From Saururus chinensis (lineage: Eukaryota > Streptophyta > Magnoliopsida > Piperales > Saururaceae): a stretch of DNA of 64,000 nt. Below, piece by piece: positions 49,116-60,334 of the stretch; within the stretch, counting starts at the first letter, position 1, and each line of letters begins with the position of its first letter. Position numbers and translations under genes: made by a program. The notes beneath the pieces are model-generated. The model searched no databases and was not told the DNA's origin. It saw only the letters and a list, made by a program, of their open reading frames with translations. The DNA is taken from positions 5,686,501 to 5,750,500 of the forward strand of contig CP141143.1 in assembly GCA_035235625.1 (NCBI GenBank), read 5' to 3'.

Positions 49116-50194
49116 TGTGTTAAACTTAGTAACTAATTACGTATATAATAATAAATTTATGGGGACGGGCATGGAACAAAAACTTGGTCCTGGAGGGATT
49201 CGTACTTTTGATGAACCGAAATATCTTTTTTAATTATGCTATCTTATTTTTATACTACATTTAGTGCTCAATTATATATAAATTATTAAAATTATAAAAA
49301 ATATAATAAATTTTAATATCAAATTTAGTTAATGTGTCAACTACGTGTTGACTAGCAATTTTAATCGGGTCGACTCAACTCAGTGTCCAATCCAAGTCGA
49401 TAATCAAACCAGGTTTTAAGACATTACTTCAAAGTATGTATCATGTAGACACTGACCTTTGTGCCCTAATGAATCATTTTCATTGTTTTTAGCCTTTAAC
49501 TAGTTTAATACGCCACCCTACCTCACGTTAATAACTTTATTTAAAAAATAGTAATTTTATTAAATTGTGAGATTCACATATAAGGAAGGAAAAAACAAAT
49601 TTTCAGACACTTTTTTTTTTTAAAATACACAACACCCTAAACCCGTTATCATGAGTTTGAGCTTAAATATTCGAGTGAGCCTGGGCATCATGGAAGATTG
49701 GATTGAAATCAGATGGTGGGCATTACTCAAGGGTAAATGAGTTTGTGCCATTGAATCTCGATCCAACGGCTTGTAATATCTAGGCTCATATAAAATATTT
49801 TTATAGATTGATTAATATAAAATACTTTATTTTCTAAATGAGGAGGACTTATAACCAGCATATCTGCATATGAAAAGACAATAGAAGCAGGGTTGTATAA
49901 AAAGCAAACAAAATACTACTACATTACATTCAGCAATATGTAAATGGTAAAAGCTTTTCACAAAATCTTTTTACATTATATGCCACACATATACAAACGC
50001 ATTTGACAAGGATAATGTTGATAATCATCAACATCATTTACATTCGACGTAATTATTAAAACAATCCAAAAGTAGTTCAAAACACGTTGTGAACGATTTC
50101 TTTTTCTTTTTAAAAACAGAAAAAGAAATAAAAAAAATGAAAGAATCGTCGATTGGAAAAAGGGAACCAAAGATGAGACGGAAGAGCATCATCT
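49116..50194. other. AT-rich intergenic DNA and 3' flank of the DUF761 gene
   Basis: No gene or mobile element with ends was recognised. The poly(A) site of the minus-strand DUF761 gene should lie in the last 300 bases. Confidence 0.4.
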
Positions 50195-50554
50195 TCAATC
50201 CGAGATTGTTCTCTCCAAGCTATTGTCCCTGAGATATCGAAGCTGGAGCGATACTTGTCTTTCCATCCGAATCCTTTCATAGAAGTTGGCTATGAACATC
50301 TCCGCTCTCCTGTCGATATCATCGCTGGCAGTCCTCTGAATGATGATCGGCGATCGGCCCACCTCAGGATCGACCAGTTGAGTCTCGATGGTGCAGTCAA
50401 GAAGACCGGGGGGCTCTTTGAAGCTCAATCGACGCCGGCTGGACGAACCTATCATAGCCCCAATCCGCCATCTGTTCATGCTGAAGTTGAGCATTAATCT
50501 CACCTTCCGAATGGCTCTCCTCAGGCGGCTTACAAGTAACCAGTTGCTTACCAT
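50195..50554 (-). CDS. DUF761 (cotton-fibre-expressed-protein-like) small protein
   Basis: 119 residues in one exon. The C-terminal motif DRRAEMFIANFYERIRMERQ followed by VSLQLRY (residues 81-107) is the DUF761 signature: an acidic D, then A-x-x-F-I-x-x-F-Y-x-x-[IL]-R-x-[EQ]-R-Q-x-S-L-Q-x-R-Y. The N-terminus has a hydrophobic and basic stretch (SNWLLVSRLRRAIRKVRLML, 3-22) common to short members. The start at 50554 has A at -3 and G at +4 and lies about 75 bp below a TATA box. Family function is not settled; some members affect growth or defence when mis-expressed. The reading frame is intact. Other frames on the opposite strand here are shadows. Confidence 0.85.
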   Translation of the reverse strand: MVSNWLLVSRLRRAIRKVRLMLNFSMNRWRIGAMIGSSSRRRLSFKEPPGLLDCTIETQLVDPEVGRSPIIIQRTASDDIDRRAEMFIANFYERIRMERQVSLQLRYLRDNSLERTISD

Positions 50555-50628
50555 GATTATTGGCTGTCGTTGTGCAATTCAATGTAGAAAGAGTTGTAAC
50601 TTGTAAGGCGGCTGAGTTGTGAAAAGCA

Positions 50629-50637
50629 TATTTATAG
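50629..50637 (-). promoter_or_regulatory. TATA box of the DUF761 gene
   Basis: On the minus strand CTATAAATA lies about 75 bp upstream of the ATG, giving a leader of about 45 bases. Confidence 0.65.
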
Positions 50638-50639
50638 TA

Positions 50640-52330
50640 GTTGAGGCATGTGACTTGTGAGAGATGATACATAGCGACTAACAAAGAAACCACGCGGTTT
50701 TAAGAAGCTGCCGGGGAATTGAAAGGAAGAAAGCTGATCAAAAGCGTATCAAGGCTGAGTTCCGTGTTCCTGGCTGCTACGCGTAATATAAAACTTTGAA
50801 GGATTCACGGGGCAGCCGAGTGATGTGGGTTCCATTTTCTTGGGGCTAAAGTTTCATGCCAAAGTAGTCACATTAACGGATGATTGGATGAGATGCATCC
50901 CCACCTAATAAACTGGACCCCGAAGGGGCTGCCAAACTTATCACGAGTCATATTGAATGGGCTATTTGTACCCCAATAAGCTCCTCCGTCTCCTAATTAA
51001 AGTGAAAAATATTTTATTTATTTATTACTTTAATCCATTAATAATTCTCTTATACTTTCTTTTAGACAATAACGCTACCTCTTCCTAAAATAACTTTTTT
51101 TTAATTCCGGTAATGATGGTGACAATAGTGATAATCGTAGCTCGGTTATGATTAGCAGCCTGGCTAGTTGTTGGCTATAGCAATGTAGCCTTCCAAGCTA
51201 TTGGTCGTGGCTAAGTTGGGCTAATCTTGCCCGGGTAAAGGAGGGGGTTGGTGGGCAGGCTAAGGAGGAGGAGGGCGGATAGCAACCAACTTGCATGATT
51301 GCAGCAAAGGAGGGGGAAGTAGGAAGACTAAAGAGGAAAGAGAAAAGTAAAAGAGGAAGAGGGTTGAGACCGGGTCATGGCGGTGCTAGCCGATACCCAA
51401 GAAGAAAGAGAAGGGAAGGTAGGGTAAAAGGATGACATAATATTTTTTTAAGAGCCTTATTTAAAAGAGCTAGGGCGCACACCATTGTATATGAGCTTGG
51501 GCACACACCATTGTATACGAGCCTAGGTTCTCTAAGCCATAAAATTTATATCCATCGACCTATTGCATGTGAGCCTATGCTCTTTGGGCTATTATATTTA
51601 TATCTGAAACCCACGTTGCTCTAAGAGCATTTATTACTTAAGTAATGCGGGCTATTAGATTTTGATCCGCTAGCCCAAAGAGCCTTATGAATATTTTTTA
51701 AAATATAATAAATGAATGAAAAAATTTAGTAGTAGAATTATTATAAATAATTAATAGGGTATAGAAAAGCTTAATGAGGTGTAAATAATCACGCTCACGC
51801 TCACGCTCACGCTCATGCACAATTTGTGACAAACCACTCAGCCCGTAACTTGCGGAGGGTATGAATATTAAACACGAGTTTGGCAAGCAGGGGCTGCGGT
51901 AGAAGGGTCGTACCTGAGAAGTCAAAAATTTCAGATTGGATAAGGCAAAAGCGGCGAAGGATATTCCTTGTCGGCATCAACACATTTGATTGGGTCATAA
52001 CCTGCGGATGCCGCTGTCCCTTGCTGCGTGAGTGCCTAGTGCGAGAGACCGCTAACAAGGGGCGGGTTTGGGGCTTCTAGATCTAATCGTCATCAGACAG
52101 GCTTGGGCTATGCTGACGGCTCTGGCCATATAGAGGGTTGGCTGTATCCACATACAAATTTAGTAAAATAACGCAAGTTCATTATGGGTGCAAGCCGTTC
52201 GTCAAAAGTACGGTTCCAAGATTACTCCTCATCCGTCGGATTCATACAGTTGGAAATTATTAATTAAATTATCTCACTAGGTAAATTTTGTTAGGCTGCC
52301 AAATATCAAATGAAAATTCTGTTTTGAAAA
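50640..52330. other. Intergenic DNA upstream of the DUF761 gene
   Basis: This contains the rest of the DUF761 promoter, a (CACGCT)n run at about 51789-51816, and a block at about 51450-51690 of repeated AGCCTATGCTCT-like words that looks like an old non-autonomous transposon without definable ends. No gene was recognised; the open frames at 51813-52080 have no family similarity I can see. Confidence 0.4.
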
Positions 52331-52644
52331 GTTTGGAGTAGGGCTATTAACGAGCACAGTTGGTTTGCTGAGCAAGCCCAGCTCGGCTTAGATTAACTTA
52401 AATTAAGTTTAGTTTTAATTAGGCTCGACTTGAACTCGATTTAAACTCGAATAAGCTTGAGTCAAATTCGAACATACCCCTACTTAACTCGGTTCGAATA
52501 AAACTCGAACCTGATACTACTCGACTTAAATTCGAATTCGAATATAATTTTAAAATTATTTATAAATAATATATATAATAAATAATATATATATACATAT
52601 TTTATATAAGCATAGTTGTTAATTTAAATATATATTTATGACAT

Positions 52645-52727
52645 GCTTCCTCCATTCTAGATTAGTAGCTCCATTTGATTAGTTCATTTTAAAAAATCAA
52701 ATGGAGCTATTTAATCTAGGATGAATA
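52645..52727. repeat. Stowaway-like hairpin MITE remnant
   Basis: CTAGATTAGTAGCTCCATTT and its imperfect reverse complement AAATGGAGCTATTTAATCTAG face each other across a short AT-rich loop. Confidence 0.65.
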
Positions 52728-53092
52728 AAATATATAAAACAACATACAATCACATATATGTACCAATATCACATAACATATAAGATATATGAGGCCCATT
52801 TATATGAGCCAAGTCTCACTCACGATTGCGTGAGCCTCGAAGTTATGCGTCATTAGATTATGATCTAATAACATACATAACTAAGGAGGTAGATTAATTT
52901 ATGTCTTCTTGCGCCCTCGAGTCTCGATCTAATGGCCCATAAAGTCTTGGCTCACACTAATGTATGTAAGCTCAAACTTATATAAAAAATTTTCATGATA
53001 TATATCCTTGTTAAATTGTAATGATTCTATAATTTTTATATATGATATATATTTTATAAAAATAAAAATATTAGAAACACAAAGACTAATAT

Positions 53093-53193
53093 ACTCCTTC
53101 TATCCCAAATTAATAGCTTCATTTGGTTTTTTAAGATGAACTAAAATTATTGTAATTGAAGACCCAAATGGAGCTATAAGTATATGATGGAGG
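53093..53193. mobile_element. Stowaway MITE with TA duplication
   Basis: 101 bp, starting CTCCTTCTATCCCAAATTAA and ending TATATGATGGAGGG, flanked by TA on both sides. The left end matches the Stowaway consensus CTCCCTCCGTCCC. It is nested in the hAT element. Confidence 0.75.
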
Positions 53194-53705
53194 GTAAACA
53201 TAATATCACACTAATATGCTTAAAAATACTTTTAAAAGAAGCGTGACATTAGGAGGACAACCCTTAATTTACAAAATAATGATTAGATATTTTTTTAAAA
53301 GTTGAAGCATAACATTTGGATCGTCCTCAGCTTACAAAATGTATATATTTTTACATATATTTTGGAATTTTTTAGAGGCATAGTAAGGCTAAAAAATAAT
53401 TCTTTTATAAGTAATTTATAAGTATGCAAAGAAAAGAAAATACGAAGAAGTAGATAATAATGTTGCCTAAGTGAGTTTTTATTTTCTAGACCTTTTTTAG
53501 TGATTATATATACATAAAGAGAGGAAAATAGTAATATTGTCTATTTTTAACATATGTAACTAAAACTTATTTGTCATAATTTTCTTATTTCATAGTGACT
53601 ATATATACTAAAATGTTCAAGGTGTAGTCATAATACTTGTTGAAGTATTTTTAGTAATATTTAATACTAAAAACATATTAATATTTGTAACACTTTATAT
53701 ACTTT

Positions 53706-53708
<3 letters not shown>

Positions 53709-53799
<91 letters not shown>
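53709..53799. repeat. (TA)n microsatellite, about 90 bp
   Basis: Uninterrupted TA dinucleotides. The exact length is likely to vary between individuals and is prone to assembly error. Confidence 0.95.
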
Positions 53800-53803
<4 letters not shown>

Positions 53804-54173
53804 TTTTTAGTTTGAGCCTAGACTCATGATTCACTTACTTAAGTTCGAGCTCGAGCTCAAGCTCAAGCCAAGCTTTGGATTTCCAATTCGAGCCGAGCTC
53901 GAGCTATAAATTTTGAGCTTATTTGAGCTTCGAGTCAAGCTCGAGCCGAGCTTTAGCAGTTCGAGCTCGAGCCGTAAAAACCCAATACTCAGCTCAACTT
54001 GGCTCATTAACACCCCTAATTAGGAGAAATGCTTATTAGATGATTGCTCACTTACTCCTCCAACCTTATCCCAAGTAATTCTCAATCTATATTTGTTTGA
54101 TAATTCATTCATTCCACATAATATAGGATTGGAATAACATATATGGCCACCTAATGTTGCACAAAAGATAAGT

Positions 54174-57100
54174 TGTCACGCCCCGACACTGTCCAACTTG
54201 AGCCGAACCCGGTCCAAGGGCCGGTCCAGCGCATGGGGGTGACGATATTGAAAACGGTTAAAGAAATTATAGAAGACTTATGCCTCACCTACGGGCGGTC
54301 TAATAAGCAGAGTTATGCACTACTTTGAGTAAGAGTAAATAAATAAAGCAAAAGAGGAGTTAAACTCTAAAATTAAACCACAAGTCTTAAACCCATATAC
54401 TAATAATCCAAAGCCAACATACTTAGCTCAAAACAAGGTCTCAAACAAATCTAAAGACATAATATATTACAAGTCTAAAACAAGAACCACTCCACAAGGT
54501 GTTCTAATATCATAATAAAATAATCAGAAAAATATGCAAAGTCTAGAGGCCTCCACACCTAATCCCAAGCTCTCCCCGAGCGTTCTTCATACAGAGGATC
54601 CTATCTGATTGCATGTCACGCCATGCAGCCCTAAAATAAAACAAGAAAAGTGGGGTGAGTATAAAAACTCAATAATGGTTTAAATATAACTATAATAATC
54701 AGAAAACACGACAGCATGGCAAAGTAATAATTCAGATCCAAAATTTACATGTTATACCAATTTTTAATCATGTAATTATATCACATAAACTTGCATAATA
54801 GTGTCTCAACCACACAATTTTAGATTATGCATTCATATCACATGAACCTATATAATAGTGTCTCAACCACACAATTTCACATAAACCTGCATAATAGCGT
54901 CTCAACCACACAATTTTTTATTATGCATTCATATCATATAAACCTGCATAATAGTGTCTCAACCACACAATTTCTGATTATGCATTCATATCACATAAAC
55001 CTACATAATAGTGTCTCAACCACACAATTTCACATAAACCAGCATAATAGTGTGTCAACCACACAATTTCACATAAACCTACATAATAGTGTGTCAACCA
55101 CACAATTTCACATAAACCTACATAATAGTGTCTCAACCACATAATTTTTGATTATGCATTTATATCGTATAAACCTGCATAATAGTGTCTCAATCACACA
55201 ATTTTTAATTATGCATTCATATCACATAAACTTGCATAATAATGTCTCAACCACATAATTTTACATAAACCTGCATAATAGTGTTTCAACTACACAATTT
55301 CTGATTATACATTTATATCACATAAACGTGCATAATAGTGTCTCAACCACACAATTTCTGATTATACATTTATATTATATAAACCTGCATAATAATATCT
55401 CAACCACACAATTTTTGATTATGCATTCATATCACATAAACTTGTATAATAGTGTCTCAACCACACAATTTCTGATTATGCATTCATATCACATAAACCT
55501 GCATAATAATGTCTCAACCACACAATTTTTGATTATGCATTCATATCACATAAACCTGCATAATAATGTCTCAACCACACAATTTCTGATTATGCATTCA
55601 TATCACATCTTCATCCATTCTGCATGATAAACATGTCAAACGCATGATACATAATCATGCATAACATTCATAATACACATGCATCAATACAAATGGTGAA
55701 TGCCTTTATGAAGGAGTAAACACAAGTATTGCCACACATGCGGGACATGGTCAAGGCCATGAAGGCGAGACGTGGTCCGGTTTCCACACAAGAAACATAA
55801 GAAGTTGGGGTTGTCAACCCCTAAAGATGCTCACCCTAGACTATCTTGGCTAAGGATGTCCAATTCTCACACAGAGAACCTAGAGTAGGTGTGTTCGCTC
55901 AGGGACATCTCCTGGGGTGGGGGAGAGCCCGAATTTCTACATAGGGAACCCTATAACACATGGTAACCAGTGCACGAGGCATACCACTTTGGATTCTTAT
56001 GTTCCAGATGACAATCATGATAATCTCATCCGCAAGACAAATACACAGCTCGTCCCCACATAACTCAATTTAACTAGACTCAACCCAGGGAGTGTACATT
56101 TTTCACATAGAAACTTAAATCAAAAACATGTCCTTTCAAACCAACCAAGTTTCGATTAATTCACCAAGCAATTAACCTGGTATGCAATCTCATATACAAT
56201 CGATCAATTCCGGTTAAACATTGGTAAAACTTTGTTCATGAATACCGATCCATGATGCATGATATCATGACACATCCGTGAGCAAGACCTACGTGGGTTC
56301 CAACACATGGAACATGCTTCTAATCAGTCCCCTCATGCATCATAATCAAGCATAATTAACTACATTATCATACTAGATTCCCCATACGTGTGTGTATTCA
56401 TGCATATTCTAAGCACATGACCAATGTTTTGACATAAACTCATAATGCAATATACACTTGCTTAAACACATTCAAAACAATAATTCCTAACTGAAATCAA
56501 AGCAAAATCTACCGTAAAGCTTAAATCTATCCATGTGAAATCGTACACTCACTCCTACAAGCATGATTTTTCTCCACAGTAAGCCATAACAAGATCACAT
56601 CAATTACGCATAAACCATTCTCATTATAAGAGAACACATCTCATCATTTTCCATATAATATCCTTGCTGAAGATATACTCTAATCACAAGAGTTCCAACA
56701 TTCAAAGGTTTAAGGTATTTCAATATCAATATGCACAATTATCAACATATAATATAATACCATATAACAACACTTAAACCAAATCCATAAACCTCCATCA
56801 TCAATTTCACACCTCGAGTGGCCTAATTTCAACATATCATACCTCCCATAAACATTATAACCATTAAATAAAGTAAGAACATTGAAATAAGCATAATCTT
56901 TGAAGATTTGAAGACCCATAATAAAACTGAGATTTGAAGACCCATATCTTCTTTCTTGGTTTGGTTCGGAATAAACCTTCAATCTTTTCCAACACCTTCC
57001 AAAAATATAATTTTTAAGTTAACACACATCTAAACTCGATTAAGCTTTGAAAAATCAAAAGTAAACCCTAGTGCTTTAGAAGCATAAAAATGAGATTTTG

Positions 57101-57739
57101 AAGATTAGGGCTTAGAAAAGAAGAGCAAAATAGTAATTTAATGCTTTCAAAATGGATTGAAATGATGGGGAAAGACAAGATTAAGAACATTTTAAGAAAA
57201 CCCTAAAAATTAAGCAAAGATTAAGCTAAACTCACCTCTAATCGTTTCCCTTTTGGGCCTAATTGGGGATTAGGCTTCAATCTCCTAGCTAAGCCTATTC
57301 CTAATTTGGGAATGACATAGCCCTTTCCCTTTTATAGTGGGTTACACCTAATAGAAACTTGGGGTAAAAATAAAGTTTTTAACTAAAATTAAGAAATTTG
57401 GTAATTTAACCCAAAATTAGGTCTACAAAAATTCTAAAACTTTTTATAGTGTCTTCCAATGATGTTTGGGGCATTTTGGTTTAAAAAACCTAATTTTGTC
57501 AGTAGGGCCCACAAGGGGGTCCTGCCAAACCCTAAATTTTAAAAAATTGGTAAAAAATAAAAAAATTCCAAAAATTCAGATTTGACCCAAAATCACTTAA
57601 AACTTATAAATGTGAAGTTAATTTTTATGAAAACCTTTAGAAACCCCATTTATTTTAGAAAACTACCAAATTTAATCAGAAAATGCTTAAACCACACGAT
57701 AACCGATAAATAATCCGGTTTAAAATGAGAGTCCTTACA
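54174..57739 (-). mobile_element. Solo LTR of the TGTAAGG...GTGACA family, copy B
   Basis: 3566 bp flanked by a perfect 5-bp duplication TAAGT (54169-54173 and 57740-57744). On the plus strand it runs from TGTCACGCCCCGACAC to GAGAGTCCTTACA. A TATA box read on the minus strand (CTATAAAAGG, 57328-57337) lies about 405 bp from the right end. The 57-bp array is at 54775-55615. There is no coding domain and no partner LTR. Confidence 0.88.
54775..55615. repeat. About 57-bp tandem array inside LTR copy B, about 15 copies with short variants
   Basis: CATAATAGTGTCTCAACCAC recurs throughout, usually with a 57-bp period and sometimes about 38 bp where the TTATGCATTCATATC segment has been lost. Reverse-complemented, the unit aligns with the 57-58 bp unit of copy A (shared GCAGGTT, ATGCAT, GTTNGAGANAC). 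Confidence 0.92.
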
Positions 57740-57744
57740 TAAGT

Positions 57745-59410
57745 TCTATTCACATTATATATGGTTCTTCATATCTACCCATACAACAGCATATTTCTAT
57801 TGTCAGGTTATATTTGCATAAGCGTGTATCATTATTTGTCAGTATCAGCGTCAGGTTGATTTTTGTTGTCTAATTATCAAAAATTTACTGAGCAGGCTCA
57901 AGATATGGAATTTGTGTCTCATGTATTTCTCTGGTGTCCTTTGGCTCATGCTTTATGGTTTAGAAGTACTATCGGATAACTTCCTCTTTATGCATTTTAT
58001 TTGACAGCACAGTTAAAAATTTGGTGTACACTCATCACTTACTACATTCTTAATCTGATTATCTGATTAATTGACACTTCTATGATATTAATGTTTCCTT
58101 GTATTGAATGTCAAGAATGTTGAATTATTTATTCATTGCCAAATATTCAATTGATATTAAAACTCTTTTTCTATTTTGTAGCTGGAAGTTACCCAACTTC
58201 AAGCTTTTAAGCGTATGTTGTTGAAGTTTGTACCATTATTGGAATTTCCTTTCCTGGAACATGATGCATGCAGAGTATGGATGAACTAAAACGTATTTGA
58301 ATAAAACTGGTTCTTCATTCAAATTCAAAGATATATTCTAATGCAATGAATCTTCAATTGATAAGCTAAATCAACATACAAATGTAAGGGAAGAAAGGAT
58401 TTCAGAGCTCGAATCCACGAGTTGAACCCAAATTTACGAGATCTGATGGGCAAATACTAAATCCACAATATGAAAGTTTTTGAATCCACAAAGAGATGCA
58501 AAGCAAAGCTCAAACAGGACATAAAGTTCAAAATTTCAAAGATAATAACAACTGGTCTAGAATGAAACTAATCTACTATTTTATACTTACAAAAGGTCGG
58601 TGCCTCTGGGTGATGTTTTGTGAATTTTCTTTTTTACCCTTTGGGTGAAATGATGGGAAAAGCTGATTAATAAAATGTGTCCTTAAATGCAGATAAATAC
58701 CTAATCCCACATCAGTGCTCATCATTTCCTCCATCTCAAGAAAAAGTTCGTCCTTGAGCTTATAACAAAAAGATAGAAACATATGAGGCTGAGCAAGGAT
58801 GTGGACATGGTATCTTTGCAGGTGAGTTACAAACACCTAAATACATCAAGCAACTTGGTAAATAGAAGGGTAATTGTTGCTTCAATAGGGCAATGACAAC
58901 AATAGTTCAAAAATAGTTAAATTGCATGGAGGATGGAAGGTCTTCAAACTAGCTCATGAGATAGCAAGAACTGTATTGACATATTTGCAAACTGGCAGCT
59001 AATATACCTTCTCCTTAATAGCTTGAGACAGCTTGGAGAGTCATGACTCAAGGTTACTCAAACTTGGGTAGAAGCCAAAACCAACTTCAGTAAGTTGATT
59101 ACCATGCCAAAGGAAAATATTGTAAACATCAAAGCACCATATATGAAAAGAGTTTGGTAGCCCAATGAAATTTCCAACCAACCAAAACACTTGTAGTTCC
59201 CACCTGGAAACTGGATATGTAACATATTTCTTTGGTGGAACTTGTTCTAAGAAATAGGGCTCAACTATGTGATCAACCTTGAAAATTGTTTGAACGACCC
59301 TTTTGAAATAGTAGTTCCCAAATGCTAATTGAAACAATGAGCAAATAATGATGTAGCCTAAATTTGGCAAGCAATTCCCAAAAGTCATTGGTATGGTTAT
59401 GTTTATCAAT
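57745..59410. other. Degraded region with retroelement-like scraps
   Basis: At about 57900-57990 the plus frame gives FVSHVFLWCPLAHALWF, like the zinc-knuckle end of plant LINE reverse transcriptases. At 58180-58280 a short frame (QLQAFKRMLLKFVPLLEFPF) follows a TTTTGTAG acceptor-like site and looks exon-like but is not recognised. No complete gene is present. Confidence 0.35.
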
Positions 59411-59893
59411 TGAAGTAGCATTGAGTTACTCACGAAGAGAGCATTGATTCAGGGAAGACTACTGTCTATCAAAATAATCAAGTAGCTCAAATACATTAGT
59501 CTCATGGCACTACTTAAAACCATATTGCACTAAACCAGATAGATACATGAAACTCAACAAATGTATTGCACAATTGCAAACTCTTGCACTTGTCATGGCA
59601 ATCTTTAGGAAACCATGCAGAGTCAAAGCACTGATATGAAAAAACTACCCCTTGAAGTAGCATTGAGTTACTTGTGTACATATCATTGATTTTAGGAAGA
59701 CTATTATCTTTAGAAATAATCAAGTAGCTCAAATACACTAGGCTTTCATAGCACCACTTAAAACCGTATTGCACTAAACTAGATATATACATGAAACTCA
59801 GCAAATGTAATGCACAATTGCAACTCTTACATTTGACATGACAATCTTTAGGAAATTATATTCAAAGCGCAAATATGAAGAAACTACCTCTTG
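59411..59893. repeat. About 242-bp tandem duplication
   Basis: TGAAGTAGCATTGAGTTAC begins both copies (59411 and 59653), and AATCAAGTAGCTCAAATACA and GCACAATTGCAA recur in each. The copies differ at many positions, so the duplication is not recent. Confidence 0.85.
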
Positions 59894-59989
59894 AGGGTTT
59901 CAAAGCCTTCTCCCTAATTGGTAATGCTCCAGGTGTTTCCCCAAACCCAAATCTCCAAGGGCTTTCTAGTGAAGTTTCGTATTTCAACC

Positions 59990-60334
59990 CAAATCAAGTT
60001 CATAATCAAGTAGTACATTTTTCCAACAATTTGAGGTTGGCAACATAGATCTTATACCTCTATTCTAGTATTTTTTGTATCAACTCTTTTGTAAGAGATA
60101 ACATAGTCATATCCTTCCTTATTAATTTCATTTAAGTTCTCTTAAGTCTCTCACTCCCTCTTTTGACATTAATTACGTAAAACACTTCCAACTTTCTTAC
60201 TGGAGCATCCATTAGTCTTCTTTGTACATGCCTATACTAATACAACTTATACTCTCTGAGCTTCTCCCCTAAAGGTGCTACCTCCAAGTTCTCACATGTA
60301 TACTTATTTCTAATCCTATCTTTCTTTATTAATC
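59990..60334 (-). mobile_element. RTE-type LINE, 3' part (minus strand), left of LTR copy C
   Basis: The reverse complement aligns with the end of the LINE in REC intron 21 (about 16250-16570), including the ATTAGAAATAAGTATA and GGGGAGAAGCTCAG-like segments. It is broken by stops. Confidence 0.8.

Larger units (their letters stand above)
52331..54026. mobile_element. Second non-autonomous hAT element, with imperfect 8-bp target duplication
   Basis: The element is 52339-54018 (1680 bp). It begins TAGGGCTATTAACGAGC and ends GCTCATTAACACCCCTA, a 17-bp imperfect terminal inverted repeat of hAT type. The flanks GTTTGGAG (52331-52338) and ATTAGGAG (54019-54026) agree at 6 of 8 bases. Subterminal blocks are rich in CTCGA/TCGAGCTCGAG motifs (52370-52540 and 53840-53990). 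The interior has no transposase frame. It contains two Stowaway relics and a long AT microsatellite, so it is old. Confidence 0.82.

Noticed and set aside
25660-55615. CRISPR-like regular repeats
   Set aside because: Plant nuclear context; the units are head-to-tail minisatellites without unique spacers.
54827-55627. HINLHNSVSTTQF repeat proteins
   Set aside because: Read-through of the 57-bp array, a multiple of three, within LTR copy B.
58576-58836. Ty3-type polypurine-like segment on the minus strand
   Set aside because: A stretch resembling the end of a pol region next to a purine-rich run was noticed, but no domain or LTR could be tied to it.
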